From Pseudomonas sp. MWU13-2100 (GTDB taxonomy: Bacteria; Pseudomonadota; Gammaproteobacteria; Pseudomonadales; Pseudomonadaceae): a DNA stretch of 64,000 bases. The position numbers and the translations under genes are program-made. The notes below the pieces were generated by a model. The model worked only from the letters and a program-made list of their open reading frames with translations, had not been told where the DNA came from and made no database searches. How positions within the stretch are numbered: position 1 is the stretch's first letter; the number at the start of each line of letters is the position of its first letter. Positions 25,207 to 33,046 of the stretch are shown in pieces. Location of the stretch: contig NZ_JALLIX010000002.1 in NCBI RefSeq assembly GCF_023242365.1, positions 186,001 through 250,000 on the forward strand, written 5' to 3'.

Positions 25207-25222
25207 CGGCACAGCTTCTGCT
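25207..25222 (+). promoter_or_regulatory. Sigma-54 (RpoN) promoter of the fap operon
   Basis: CGGCACAGCTTCTGCT has the invariant GG and GC dinucleotides exactly 10 bp apart (25208-25209 and 25220-25221) and the full GGCAC of the -24 box. Transcription would start near 25233, about 40 bp before the fapA ATG. Confidence 0.72.
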
Positions 25223-25274
25223 CTTTCCCTCTCAACGCCAGGCTAGGGCCGGCGTACTGAAGAAGGATGCCGTC

Positions 25275-25715
25275 ATGGGAACTTTCACTAGCGGCTTTAC
25301 CCGCACCGTGCTGATCAGCTTCGCAATCAGTTCGACGCTCTGCCTTACGGCCCAGGCCGGGGGCAACGGAGTGATTGTCCTTGATCGTACCGTTCAACCT
25401 CAGAGTTATGGGCGCCCTGCGCTCCAACCTGATCCCAACCCGACCACGGTCAACGCCAACCCTTCCGCCCGTATCACCTCGCTTACCGGTCGGGAACTGA
25501 GTGACGGCGATATCGCTAGCGTCAGCACCGGCGGCTCCATCAGCCAACTGATCGACACCAATACCACCAGCCTGCCGGGCCTCAACAACCCCAACGGCCT
25601 GCCCGGCATGACCGCCGGACACGGCGGCGGCAACGGTGCCAGCATCGCCAACACGGTCAACCGCGGGTTGTCGGCGGGTATGAACGCCCTCGGCGCCATC
25701 GGCAAGGGGCAATGA
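25275..25715 (+). CDS. fapA: Functional amyloid operon protein FapA
   Basis: A 146-residue periplasmic protein, first gene of the fap operon. The signal peptide ends near LCLTAQA-GGNG. The mature protein is low-complexity, Asn/Gly/Ser/Thr-rich and probably disordered (TSLTGRELSDGDIASVSTGG). In other Pseudomonas, FapA acts as a chaperone that influences which subunit polymerises. The assignment relies on position and composition as well as sequence. Ribosome-binding site AGAAGGA precedes the ATG; fapB begins 1 base after its stop codon. Confidence 0.88.
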   Translation: MGTFTSGFTRTVLISFAISSTLCLTAQAGGNGVIVLDRTVQPQSYGRPALQPDPNPTTVNANPSARITSLTGRELSDGDIASVSTGGSISQLIDTNTTSLPGLNNPNGLPGMTAGHGGGNGASIANTVNRGLSAGMNALGAIGKGQ

Positions 25716-25716
25716 C

Positions 25717-26292
25717 ATGCGCCACTCACTGTTTTTTCTTGCCCTGTTCGGCAGCGCAAGCGTACTGGCCGACTCCGGAAGTCCGGTCATCGACAGCGCC
25801 ACGCTCAACAACAGCGGCCAGCAATACAACGGCAACGCGATGGTCAACCAGGCCGCCGGCGATCAGCAGCAACAGCTCAACAGCCGCGCCATCGCCGTCG
25901 GCACCAACGCCAGCGCCAGCACCTCTCTGACCCAGAAAATCACCAGCGTGGCCAATACCGCGGTCGACGCCAAGGCCGCCATCCAGGGCAATTCCTTCAG
26001 TAACGGCAACGGCATGATCGGGGTCAACCAATCCGCCGGCGCCAACAACCAGATGATCAATGCCGTGCGGCTCAGCATCAGTGCCGCACCGCAAAGCATC
26101 GACGACAGCGTCCTGTCTCAACAGAACGTGGCGCTGTCATCGAACTCGGGCTCTTCCGCACCTTCAGGCAGCCGCCAGGTCGCTACCAGCGACCAGGCCT
26201 TCACCGGCAGCCGAGGGGTGATCCAGGTGAGCCAGAGCGCGGGGGTGGGCAACCGTATGGCCAACACCCTCAGTATCCGGGTCGCGGATTGA
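25717..26292 (+). CDS. fapB: Minor amyloid subunit FapB
   Basis: A 191-residue secreted protein, probable nucleator of the amyloid fibre. The signal peptide (MRHSLFFLALFGSASVLA) is followed by Asn/Gln/Ala-rich imperfect repeats: NSGQQYNGNAMVNQAAGDQQ, then GNGMIGVNQSAGANNQMINAV, then SRGVIQVSQSAGVGNRMANTL. The spacing of VNQ-AG-NQ is the same motif as in FapC. The three repeats are separated by two linkers, as in known FapB proteins. Translated directly after fapA. Confidence 0.93.
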   Translation: MRHSLFFLALFGSASVLADSGSPVIDSATLNNSGQQYNGNAMVNQAAGDQQQQLNSRAIAVGTNASASTSLTQKITSVANTAVDAKAAIQGNSFSNGNGMIGVNQSAGANNQMINAVRLSISAAPQSIDDSVLSQQNVALSSNSGSSAPSGSRQVATSDQAFTGSRGVIQVSQSAGVGNRMANTLSIRVAD

Positions 26293-26358
26293 CCTGTGCA
26301 GTGCCCATTAGAAAGTACCAACACTTAACTCAACTAATACAGCACGGAGATACACACC

Positions 26359-27333
26359 ATGAAACCTACAATGGCTCTCAAACCACTGGTTTTCGCTCTG
26401 GCCGCCATCATGGCAATGGCCGCCCAGGCAGGCGGTGATGAAGGACACGGTCGTCGTCATCATGACCATGACAGAGGCCCCGACCTGGCGACCCTGCTGC
26501 AAATCACCGCCGGCGCCAACGCCTCGGTGAATGACACTCAGGACAGCCACGGCAATTCCGTCACCAACGAAGGCACCCAGAACAACGGCAGCATCAACAG
26601 TTCGTTGAACAATGCCAGCGGCAACATGGGCGCCAACGCCGCGGCCGGCGATGGCAACCAGCAGCTCAACGAAGCCGCGCTGGCCACCGCCGACGAAAGC
26701 TTCATCTTCGGCAGCGCCGTCTCCAGCACCACTTTGACCCAAACCAACCACAACAACACGGTCCTCAACCAATCCACCCAAAACAATGGGTCATTGAACA
26801 ACTCTGGTAACAACGGCTCCGGCAACATGGGTGTCAACGTGGCCGCCGGTAACTTCAACCAACAGAAAAACGACCTGGCCATCGCCGTATCCGGCGGTCG
26901 TGTCGCTTCGGCAAGCGGCGCGGCTACCCAAAACTCCAACGGCCTGCAAGTGGCCAATGCCGCGGTCCAAGCCTACAAAGTCACCACCCTCAAATCCACT
27001 ATCGATCTTGATGGCAGCTACAAAGGGACCTTCACCGGTACCGAAAGCAGCGGCAAAGGCGGTTATGGCAATGACGGCTGGGGTGGCGGTGACCACGGAA
27101 AAGGCAAAGAAACCCTCAAAGGTACCGAGATGGGTACTATCGAGCTGAATGGCGTCGCCACTTATCAAGTGCTGACACCTAACGGCTGGACCATGCCAGT
27201 GGTCAACAACGCCAGTATCAACAACTCGCTCAACAATGCCTCGGGCAATGTGGGTGCCAACGTGGCGGCCGGCGTCGGCAACCAACAAGGCAACACCCTG
27301 TCCATCGCTGCCGGCTGCCGCGCCTGCATGTAG
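26359..27333 (+). CDS. fapC: Major amyloid subunit FapC
   Basis: The 324-residue precursor of the main fibre protein of Pseudomonas functional amyloid, which stiffens biofilms. The signal peptide ends near AMAAQA-GGDE. A His/Asp-rich stretch (GHGRRHHDHDRG, about 30-41) precedes three repeats, roughly at 55-110, 130-185 and 285-320, each built on NNGS(I/L)NN, ASGN(M/V)GANVAAG and GNQQ-N elements. Linker 1 is short and linker 2 is about 100 residues and Gly-rich. The C-terminal CRAC (CxxC) motif is typical. It sits 66 bp after fapB and is followed by a terminator. Confidence 0.96.
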   Translation: MKPTMALKPLVFALAAIMAMAAQAGGDEGHGRRHHDHDRGPDLATLLQITAGANASVNDTQDSHGNSVTNEGTQNNGSINSSLNNASGNMGANAAAGDGNQQLNEAALATADESFIFGSAVSSTTLTQTNHNNTVLNQSTQNNGSLNNSGNNGSGNMGVNVAAGNFNQQKNDLAIAVSGGRVASASGAATQNSNGLQVANAAVQAYKVTTLKSTIDLDGSYKGTFTGTESSGKGGYGNDGWGGGDHGKGKETLKGTEMGTIELNGVATYQVLTPNGWTMPVVNNASINNSLNNASGNVGANVAAGVGNQQGNTLSIAAGCRACM

Positions 27334-27347
27334 TGGCAACAGTACTG

Positions 27348-27374
27348 AGAGCCCCGGAAACGGGGCTCTTTTTT
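27348..27374 (+). terminator. Terminator inside the fap operon, between fapC and fapD
   Basis: AGAGCCCCG-GAAA-CGGGGCTCT, a 9-bp GC-rich stem with a stable GNRA loop, runs into T6 (27369-27374). It starts 15 bases after the fapC stop codon, so most transcripts should end here, giving much more fapABC than fapDEF. Confidence 0.92.
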
Positions 27375-27390
27375 CAGCTCTGGGAGGCGT

Positions 27391-28077
27391 ATGACCATGC
27401 GTATTATCGCCGTTGCCCTCGCGCTATTTCTCTCTATCCCCATTCAGGCCGCTACCATGGCGGTGCCCGGTCTGCCCGGCGCCGTGGTGTTCTACAAACA
27501 TGTACAAAGCATTCGCGAGCGGCGCTTTTCCGACCTGGTCGAGCAGAAAACCGACTTCAGTTGCGGGGCCGCCGCACTCGCCACCCTCTTGCGCCAGGCC
27601 TATTGGCTGGACGTCAACGAAGAACAGATCATCAAAGGCATGCTGACCACCTCCAATCAGGAGCAGGTCAAGAAGCAAGGTTTCTCCATGCTGGACATGA
27701 AGCACTATATCGAAAGCATCGGCATGCGTGCGCGGGGCTACAAGATTCCCCCCGACAGTCTGCCCAGTGTGACCATTCCGGTCGTGGTGATGATGGACAT
27801 CCGCGGCTACAAGCATTTCGTGGTGATGCAGCGCGCTGACAAGGACTGGGTCTATATCGGCGACCCGGTGCTGGGCCACAAGCGCTACAGCAATGCCGAC
27901 TTCAAGAAAGGCTGGAACGGCATCATCTTTGCCATTATCGGCCCCGGCTATGACAAGAGTAACGCCTTGCTCGACCCGCCGGCTCCGTTGACGGCCAAGA
28001 ACAAGATGGACACCTTCCACCCGGTCAAGGACGCGGAACTGATGGATTTCGGTTTTATCCAGAGCGACTTCTTTTAA
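27391..28077 (+). CDS. fapD: FapD, C39-type cysteine peptidase of amyloid export
   Basis: A 228-residue protein with an N-terminal signal peptide (IAVALALFLSIPIQAATMA) and a C39 peptidase-like fold: catalytic Cys in DFSCGAAALATLLRQAYWLD (about 54), His in RGYKHFVVMQRA (about 137) and Asp in YIGDPVLGHKRYSN. In known systems FapD is periplasmic and required for FapC secretion. ATG 27391 follows GGGAGG; a second ATG at 27397 is possible. Expression depends on read-through of the terminator just upstream. Confidence 0.93.
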   Translation: MTMRIIAVALALFLSIPIQAATMAVPGLPGAVVFYKHVQSIRERRFSDLVEQKTDFSCGAAALATLLRQAYWLDVNEEQIIKGMLTTSNQEQVKKQGFSMLDMKHYIESIGMRARGYKIPPDSLPSVTIPVVVMMDIRGYKHFVVMQRADKDWVYIGDPVLGHKRYSNADFKKGWNGIIFAIIGPGYDKSNALLDPPAPLTAKNKMDTFHPVKDAELMDFGFIQSDFF

Positions 28078-28119
28078 GGTGCAAAAAATAAAGGGGGCAG
28101 GAAGCTCCGGGAGCAACAC

Positions 28120-28869
28120 ATGAAAACATCACACAGGTTGATGGTCAGTTGTCTGGTGCTCGCCTGCCTGCCGGCACACGCAGCCCTGCCCTTCAAACCG
28201 ATAGAACTGAAAGATTCAGAGATGTCCGAACTGCGTGGTCGCTACGTCATGCCGGGACGCATCATCAGTTTTGGGATTGTCATGCAAAGTACTTGGACCA
28301 ACGCCCGGGGCGACACCATAGGCGCGGCTACTTCCCTGCAGATCCAGCAATCAACGATCAAACCGCAATTCTACGTCACCACCTACAGTAGCCAGGGCAA
28401 TGGCGCGGCCCCCACCCAAGGCACCGGTACGGTGATCGGCGGTGCCGGCCTGAACGCCTCGGCGGGTGTGACCCAGGTGGTGCGCGCCGCCGGCGATGGC
28501 AACGGCGCCAGCAACAACGTTGCAATCAATGTCAGCGAAGCCAACCAGGTCCCGAGCAGCCCTCAGCAAATGGGCCAAGCGCTCACCAGCGGCGGCAGCA
28601 TCACCGGCTCCGGCGCCGCCGGCAGCGTCACCGTCTCTGCCGCAGCCAGCGGCGTGAAAATGCAGATACAAGCCAATAACAATCAGGGTAATGCGCTGCA
28701 ACAGATCGCCCAGGGCGGCGTGTTGCAGTCCACCACCCTTCTAGGTGGCAGCAATCTGGTCAACAGCATGACCCAACTCAATGTGGTATTGCAGAACAAC
28801 ATGCCTACTGTGGGGGCACTGGATTGCAGCCTGACTCAACTCAAGGGACTACGCAGTATGGGATTCTGA
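28120..28869 (+). CDS. fapE: FapE, secreted minor fibre component
   Basis: A 249-residue secreted protein with a signal peptide ([19 protein letters not shown]). The mature part starts with [22 protein letters not shown], a conserved start in this family, and continues with Gly/Ala/Ser/Asn/Gln-rich beta-forming segments ([37 protein letters not shown]). FapE is found as a minor component of fibres in studied strains. A single cysteine lies near the C-terminus. GGGAGC precedes the ATG. Confidence 0.9.
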   Translation: MKTSHRLMVSCLVLACLPAHAALPFKPIELKDSEMSELRGRYVMPGRIISFGIVMQSTWTNARGDTIGAATSLQIQQSTIKPQFYVTTYSSQGNGAAPTQGTGTVIGGAGLNASAGVTQVVRAAGDGNGASNNVAINVSEANQVPSSPQQMGQALTSGGSITGSGAAGSVTVSAAASGVKMQIQANNNQGNALQQIAQGGVLQSTTLLGGSNLVNSMTQLNVVLQNNMPTVGALDCSLTQLKGLRSMGF

Positions 28870-28918
28870 ACTACGCTCACTCTCGACCATTGGGTGTCAG
28901 AAAAGGACGGTTTATTTC

Positions 28919-30220
28919 ATGTCTCTATCGCTCTCGCTACGCACAGCAGTTTGTGTGGGTGCGCTCTTCCCGGCGGCGATGCTGCAAGCAGCGCCTGATA
29001 CTGAAGTCGAGGCCCTGAAACAGGAACTCCAGGAGTTGAAACAACGCTACGTACAACAACAACAAGCTTTGTCGGTATTGGAACAACGGGTTCGTCAGGT
29101 CGAAGCGCAGCCAGCTCCGCCGCCGCCCAAACGCCTGGTCAAATCTCCAGCGGACTTGAAAAAGGGGCAAACGGTGGCGGCAGCCGGCTCGAACGCCTCA
29201 GGATCGGCGGCCAGCACCTCCGGCGCCTCTTACGGCCAAGCGCTCAAGGATGATTCGGCGCCGGCCCAGAGTGTGTCCGACTTGTACAACGAGGCCAGCG
29301 GCTTCTTCGGTAATGGCAAGTTCAGCGTCGAGACGGGGGTCACGTATTCGCACTACGATACCCGGCAGTTGTTTCTCAATGGGTTTCTGGCCCTGGATTC
29401 GATTTTCCTCGGCAACATCAACCTGGATCGGATCAAGTCCGATACCTGGACGCTTGACCTGACCGGCCGTTATAACCTCGACAACAGATGGCAGTTCGAC
29501 ATAAACGCCCCGATTGTCTACCGGGACTCGGTCTATCAAGCGGGGGGCGGCAATGGTGGCGCGGCCGGAACCACTGTCGAACAAACGGTGAGGCAGGATC
29601 CGGCCTTGGGTGATGTCAACTTCGGCGTGGCCTACAAGTTCCTCGACGAGTCGGAGAACTGGCCGGATGCCGTCTTCAGTTTCCGGATCAAGGCGCCTAC
29701 CGGCAAGGATCCATATGGCATCAAGTTCCTCACCTCATCTCAAAGCACCAGCCTGACTTATCCGCAAAGCTTGCCGACCGGCAACGGTGTCTGGTCCGTC
29801 ACACCCGGCATCTCGCTGGTCAAGACCATTGACCCGGCGGTACTGTTCGGCACCCTGGCCTACACTCATAACTTCGAGCGGTCGTTCAGCGATATCAGTG
29901 CACAACAGGGCGTCGTCGTTCCGGGCAAGGTCCAGCTCGGCGACAGCTTCCAGATCGGCGCCGGCGTGGCCTTCGCCCTGAACGAAAAGATGAGCATGTC
30001 CTTCTCGTTCTCGGACCTGGTGCAAAGCAGGAGCAAGCTCCAGCAAACCGGCCAGAGCTGGCAGAACGTGATCGGCAGCGATGCCAACTCCGGGTTCTTC
30101 AACATCGGCATGACCATTGCCGCTTCGCCGAACCTTACCATAGTGCCCATGCTGTCCCTGGGCATGACACCCGACGCACCGGACTTCTCCTTCAGCGTGA
30201 AGTTTCCTTACTACTTCTGA
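28919..30220 (+). CDS. fapF: FapF, outer-membrane secretion channel for amyloid subunits
   Basis: A 433-residue outer-membrane protein, the last gene of the operon. After the signal peptide comes a Gln-rich coiled coil ([20 protein letters not shown], about 27-60), known to trimerise and plug the pore. A Ser/Ala/Gly linker follows, then about 300 residues of alternating amphipathic beta-strands ending in KFPYYF with the terminal Phe of outer-membrane barrels. FapF of related strains is a trimer of 12-stranded barrels. Ribosome-binding site AAAGGA at 28901-28906. A strong bidirectional terminator follows. Confidence 0.94.
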   Translation: MSLSLSLRTAVCVGALFPAAMLQAAPDTEVEALKQELQELKQRYVQQQQALSVLEQRVRQVEAQPAPPPPKRLVKSPADLKKGQTVAAAGSNASGSAASTSGASYGQALKDDSAPAQSVSDLYNEASGFFGNGKFSVETGVTYSHYDTRQLFLNGFLALDSIFLGNINLDRIKSDTWTLDLTGRYNLDNRWQFDINAPIVYRDSVYQAGGGNGGAAGTTVEQTVRQDPALGDVNFGVAYKFLDESENWPDAVFSFRIKAPTGKDPYGIKFLTSSQSTSLTYPQSLPTGNGVWSVTPGISLVKTIDPAVLFGTLAYTHNFERSFSDISAQQGVVVPGKVQLGDSFQIGAGVAFALNEKMSMSFSFSDLVQSRSKLQQTGQSWQNVIGSDANSGFFNIGMTIAASPNLTIVPMLSLGMTPDAPDFSFSVKFPYYF

Positions 30221-30232
30221 CCCCGCTCCATG

Positions 30233-30270
30233 GAAAAGGCCCGCAACATCTGAATGTTGCGGGCCTTTTC
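30233..30270. terminator. Bidirectional terminator between fapF and the sigma-54 activator gene
   Basis: A 17-bp perfect stem, GAAAAGGCCCGCAACAT / ATGTTGCGGGCCTTTTC, with the loop CTGA. AAAA and TTTT tracts at the stem base allow termination in both directions, as expected between the convergent genes. Confidence 0.93.
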
Positions 30271-30287
30271 GTTTCGCTCGCCGCGCC

Positions 30288-31613
30288 CTAGCGGATCTGG
30301 TGCTTGTGCAGCAATCGGTAGAAAGTCGGACGCGACACCCCCAGCACCCGGGCGGCCACGCTCATATTGTCACTGTGCCGGTTCAGCACATCGCACAAAG
30401 CCTGATGCTCGGCACGGTGCACATAGTCTTCCAGCGTACCCATGGGGACGCTGTCACAAGGCAGGCTGTTGAGCCCCAGGTCCTGGGCCTCGATCTGCCG
30501 TCCTTCGGCCAATACCAGCCCGCGCCTGACCCGATTGGCCAGCTCGCGGACATTGCCGGGCCAGGCATGATTGCCCAGGGCGACCAGCGCTTCTTCGCTG
30601 AAGCTGCGCGGCCGGCGCCCGGTTTCCTGGCTGTAGAAATGGGAAAAATGGTTGGCGAGCATCGCCACGTCGCCATGCCGCTCGCGCAGCGGTGCCGTCA
30701 TCACTTGCAGGACGTTGAGTCGGTAATAGAGGTCCTCACGGAAACGCCCGCTGCCGATCGCCGCTTCCAGATCGACATGGGTCGCCGCCAGCACCCGCAC
30801 ATCCACCGAGATGGGTTGGCTGCCGCCGACTCGCTCGATATGTTTTTCCTGCAGGAATCGCAACAGATTGGCCTGCAACTCCAGCGGCAAATCACCGATT
30901 TCATCGAGGAACAAGGTGCCGCCATTGGCCGCCTCGATCCGCCCCACCTTGCGCTGGTGCGCCCCGGTAAAGGCGCCCTTCTCATGGCCGAACAACTCGG
31001 ATTGGATCAGGTGTTCCGGAATCGCCCCGCAATTGATCGCCACAAACGGCTTAGCGTGCCGCTGGGACTGACGGTGCAGAGTGCGCGCCACCAACTCCTT
31101 GCCGGTGCCGCTTTCTCCACGGATCAACACGGGCGACTCGGTAGGTGCCAGTTTACCCAGCAGCTTGCGCAACTCGCGGATCGGCCGGCTATCGCCGAGC
31201 AACTCGTGCTCCGGCTGGTCGACATGGATCGAACCCTGGCCGCGCAAGCGCGCCATGCCGAAGGCGCGACCCAATGTCACCTGGACGCGGGAAACATCGA
31301 AGGGCAAAGTATGAAAGTCGAAGAACCACTCGCAAACGAAGTCCCCGACGTTCTGCAAACGCAACACTTCCTGGCTGAGGACCGCAATCCACTCGGTGCC
31401 GCTGCGGCTGATCAGGTCCTTGACCGCTTCAGGACGTTCGAGATGAAAAGGTTGCAGGCGCAACAGGCCGACATCGCAGGCGCGGTCGCCAGCGGCATCC
31501 AGATTGCAGCTGTCGACATCCCAGCCCACCGTGCGCAAGCCGGGTAACAGGCGATGACAGTCGTCGCAAGGATCAACCACCAGCAGACGTCTGAGCGGAA
31601 CCGCTTCTTGCAT
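30288..31613 (-). CDS. Sigma-54-dependent Fis-family transcriptional activator (candidate fap regulator)
   Basis: A 441-residue bacterial enhancer-binding protein. The N-terminal 125 residues (LLVVDPCDDCHRLLPGLR) are receiver-like but resemble the VpsR-type domain, without a clear phospho-acceptor setting. The AAA+ core has Walker A GESGTGKE, the sigma-54 contact loop GAFTGA, Walker B TLFLDEIGDLPLELQ and the sensor region RFREDLYYRLNVLQV. The C-terminal Fis HTH is DNMSVAARVLGVSRPTFYRLL. Its position convergent to fap, with a sigma-54 promoter before fapA, suggests it activates that operon; this is inference. Start ATG 31613 with AAGGAT upstream. Confidence 0.92.
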   Translation of the reverse strand: MQEAVPLRRLLVVDPCDDCHRLLPGLRTVGWDVDSCNLDAAGDRACDVGLLRLQPFHLERPEAVKDLISRSGTEWIAVLSQEVLRLQNVGDFVCEWFFDFHTLPFDVSRVQVTLGRAFGMARLRGQGSIHVDQPEHELLGDSRPIRELRKLLGKLAPTESPVLIRGESGTGKELVARTLHRQSQRHAKPFVAINCGAIPEHLIQSELFGHEKGAFTGAHQRKVGRIEAANGGTLFLDEIGDLPLELQANLLRFLQEKHIERVGGSQPISVDVRVLAATHVDLEAAIGSGRFREDLYYRLNVLQVMTAPLRERHGDVAMLANHFSHFYSQETGRRPRSFSEEALVALGNHAWPGNVRELANRVRRGLVLAEGRQIEAQDLGLNSLPCDSVPMGTLEDYVHRAEHQALCDVLNRHSDNMSVAARVLGVSRPTFYRLLHKHQIR

Positions 31614-31974
31614 GACTGATCCTTGACGTCAGAGTTTTTAAATATTTATTAGAAACAAGTAGTTGGAAAACCTGTCTGTAACACTAGCAAGAACTTGACG
31701 CTGACTTGTATCGTTTGGTTATAACACTGTCGATGGATAAGCCATAAACCGGAAAAGCCACGAGCCAGAGCCTTCGGACAGCAACTGCCAGCCCACCGAA
31801 ACTGTCCTGGCCATCCCGGGGTTTGAATTGAGTATATGAAAGAAAGTGAAAAAAACTTTATGACTTGTGTGACCTGATGCCCGCGATCGGACATCAGTAC
31901 AAGTAACCGACCGAAACGGTGAGCCCAAACCGACGGTCCAGCGAATTGTTTGGGCATACTTGAGAGAACAACCC
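31614..31974. other. 361-bp divergent intergenic region, no gene seen
   Basis: AT-rich (for example TTTTTAAATATTTATTAGAAAC at 31635-31656) with no coding signal. A loose hairpin GGACAG...CTGTCC spans 31776-31807. A TTGAAT (31823-31828) near TATATG could be a promoter for the gene at 31975. No recognised riboswitch or small RNA was found. Confidence 0.4.
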
Positions 31975-32238
31975 ATGAACGCCCCGCTCCGTATGAACGA
32001 AGCACTTCTGATGGCCGGCCAGGCCCTTAAACCCTTCCAGTGTGTTGCCTGGATGGCGCAAGACAAAGGCGAACTGAGCCTGACCGTGATCGACCGGACC
32101 AATAACAGCATCGGTCGCCAGCAGATTCCTTGCAGCACCTACTCCGACCCCGAACAACTGGTGAGTCTGTTGCAACAGGCCCGAGCGGAGTTGAGCCAGA
32201 AAGGCTACGACCTGCAGCCGTGGACATTGTCGGCCTGA
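31975..32238 (+). CDS. Small protein, function unknown
   Basis: An 87-residue soluble protein (MNAPLRMNEALLMAGQALKP...). It appears to be one mixed domain: strands FQCVAWMAQDKGELSLTVID, then a polar loop and a C-terminal helix DPEQLVSLLQQARAELSQKGYD. No family was recognised. ATG 31975 has GAGAG about 10 bases upstream; TTG 31960 is a weaker alternative. It is a single gene between the sigma-54 activator (divergent) and a REP repeat. Confidence 0.6.
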   Translation: MNAPLRMNEALLMAGQALKPFQCVAWMAQDKGELSLTVIDRTNNSIGRQQIPCSTYSDPEQLVSLLQQARAELSQKGYDLQPWTLSA

Positions 32239-32264
32239 TTACGCTCCAGAGAACACCGCAAGAT

Positions 32265-32365
32265 CCTGTAGGAGCAGCCGGTCGACGCTCGAGTCTTCAT
32301 GGACGCCGCAGCTCTAAGGTGAATGGCCGCTTACAGCGGTTCGCGAGCCAGCTCTGCTCCTACAG
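32265..32365. repeat. REP-like inverted repeat (CCTGTAGGAGCAGC type), 101 bp
   Basis: CCTGTAGGAGCAGCC at the left end and GAGCCAGCTCTGCTCCTACAG at the right end are complementary at the tips; a further internal pair, GCCGCTTACAGCGG, lies between. It occupies the space between the small gene and the convergent VWA gene. Confidence 0.65.
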
Positions 32366-32399
32366 TTGACCGCGTTCTTCTGCAGGATCGCAGTGCCTG

Positions 32400-33011
32400 T
32401 CAGACCCTTGTCAGGTCTTCGATATGCCGATACTGCGCGCCCAGCTCCGCAGCCAGCTGCACCGCCCGCCCCAGGCGAATCGGACCTTTTTCCAGGTCCA
32501 CCAGCACCGCCTGGCAGTTGAAGACCGGCAAGCCGGACCAGGCTTTCAAACGCCCGTCCGTCAGCAACAGCACCCGCTGCTGTTCAGCCGCAAAGCGCTT
32601 CCGCCGCTTGGCCAACCAATTCGCGGCTTGAACCAGCGCCGCCTGCAAGGGCGTGCCGCCCCCGGCTCCCAAGTCCTCCAGCCAACCACCCAAGTCACTC
32701 GAGGCCTTCAGCCCCTGCAGCTGCCACCTGGGCCGATCACCGCTGGCGGTCATCAGCGCCAGGCGCGCCCGCTTGCGGTAAGCATCATCAAACAACTGCG
32801 CCAGCAGGCCCTTGGCCTCGCTCAACGCCTGGTGCCGTCGGGTCGAGGCCGAAGCATCGACAATCACCAGCCACAGTTCATGGGCCGAACGGCTGCGCGG
32901 ACGAAAACGCAGGTCCTTGCGCGAGCGCGGGCGTCCGCCAAGCAAGGTCTCCACCCAACTGATCGTACCGCTCTCGCCAGACCGGCTGGCACCTTGACGC
33001 CCAGCGGACAA
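32400..33011 (-). CDS. VWA-domain protein, probable chelatase D-like subunit
   Basis: About 203 residues of a von Willebrand factor A domain. The MIDAS metal site is LWLVIVDASASTRRHQAL (DxSxS), followed by GGGTPLQAALVQAANWLAKRR and VLLLTDGRLKAW. Together with the ChlI-like ATPase just upstream it resembles the I/D subunits of metal chelatases, which suits a role in cobalt insertion by CobN. The start is uncertain: TTG 33011 follows CAGGT and leaves a 35-bp gap to the upstream gene, whereas the open frame extends to 33332 in overlap with it. Confidence 0.78.
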   Translation of the reverse strand: MSAGRQGASRSGESGTISWVETLLGGRPRSRKDLRFRPRSRSAHELWLVIVDASASTRRHQALSEAKGLLAQLFDDAYRKRARLALMTASGDRPRWQLQGLKASSDLGGWLEDLGAGGGTPLQAALVQAANWLAKRRKRFAAEQQRVLLLTDGRLKAWSGLPVFNCQAVLVDLEKGPIRLGRAVQLAAELGAQYRHIEDLTRV

Positions 33012-33046
33012 ACGACCTGAGCAAGGCCTGGCATCCGTCCCCGGCG

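Larger units (their letters stand above)
24894..25274. other. 381-bp regulatory region upstream of fapA
   Basis: Intergenic region without a gene. It begins with a degenerate REP half (24904-24930, ATAGGAGCCGGCTTCTAC), then an AT-rich stretch, an 11-bp perfect inverted repeat at 25020-25050, a TGT-N12-ACA element at 25128-25145, and a sigma-54-type promoter at 25207-25222. The fapA ribosome-binding site AGAAGGA is at 25261-25267. Confidence 0.7.

Noticed and set aside
31776..31807. Loose hairpin as a riboswitch or small RNA
   Set aside because: Only six paired bases with a 20-base loop; no match to any riboswitch core I know.
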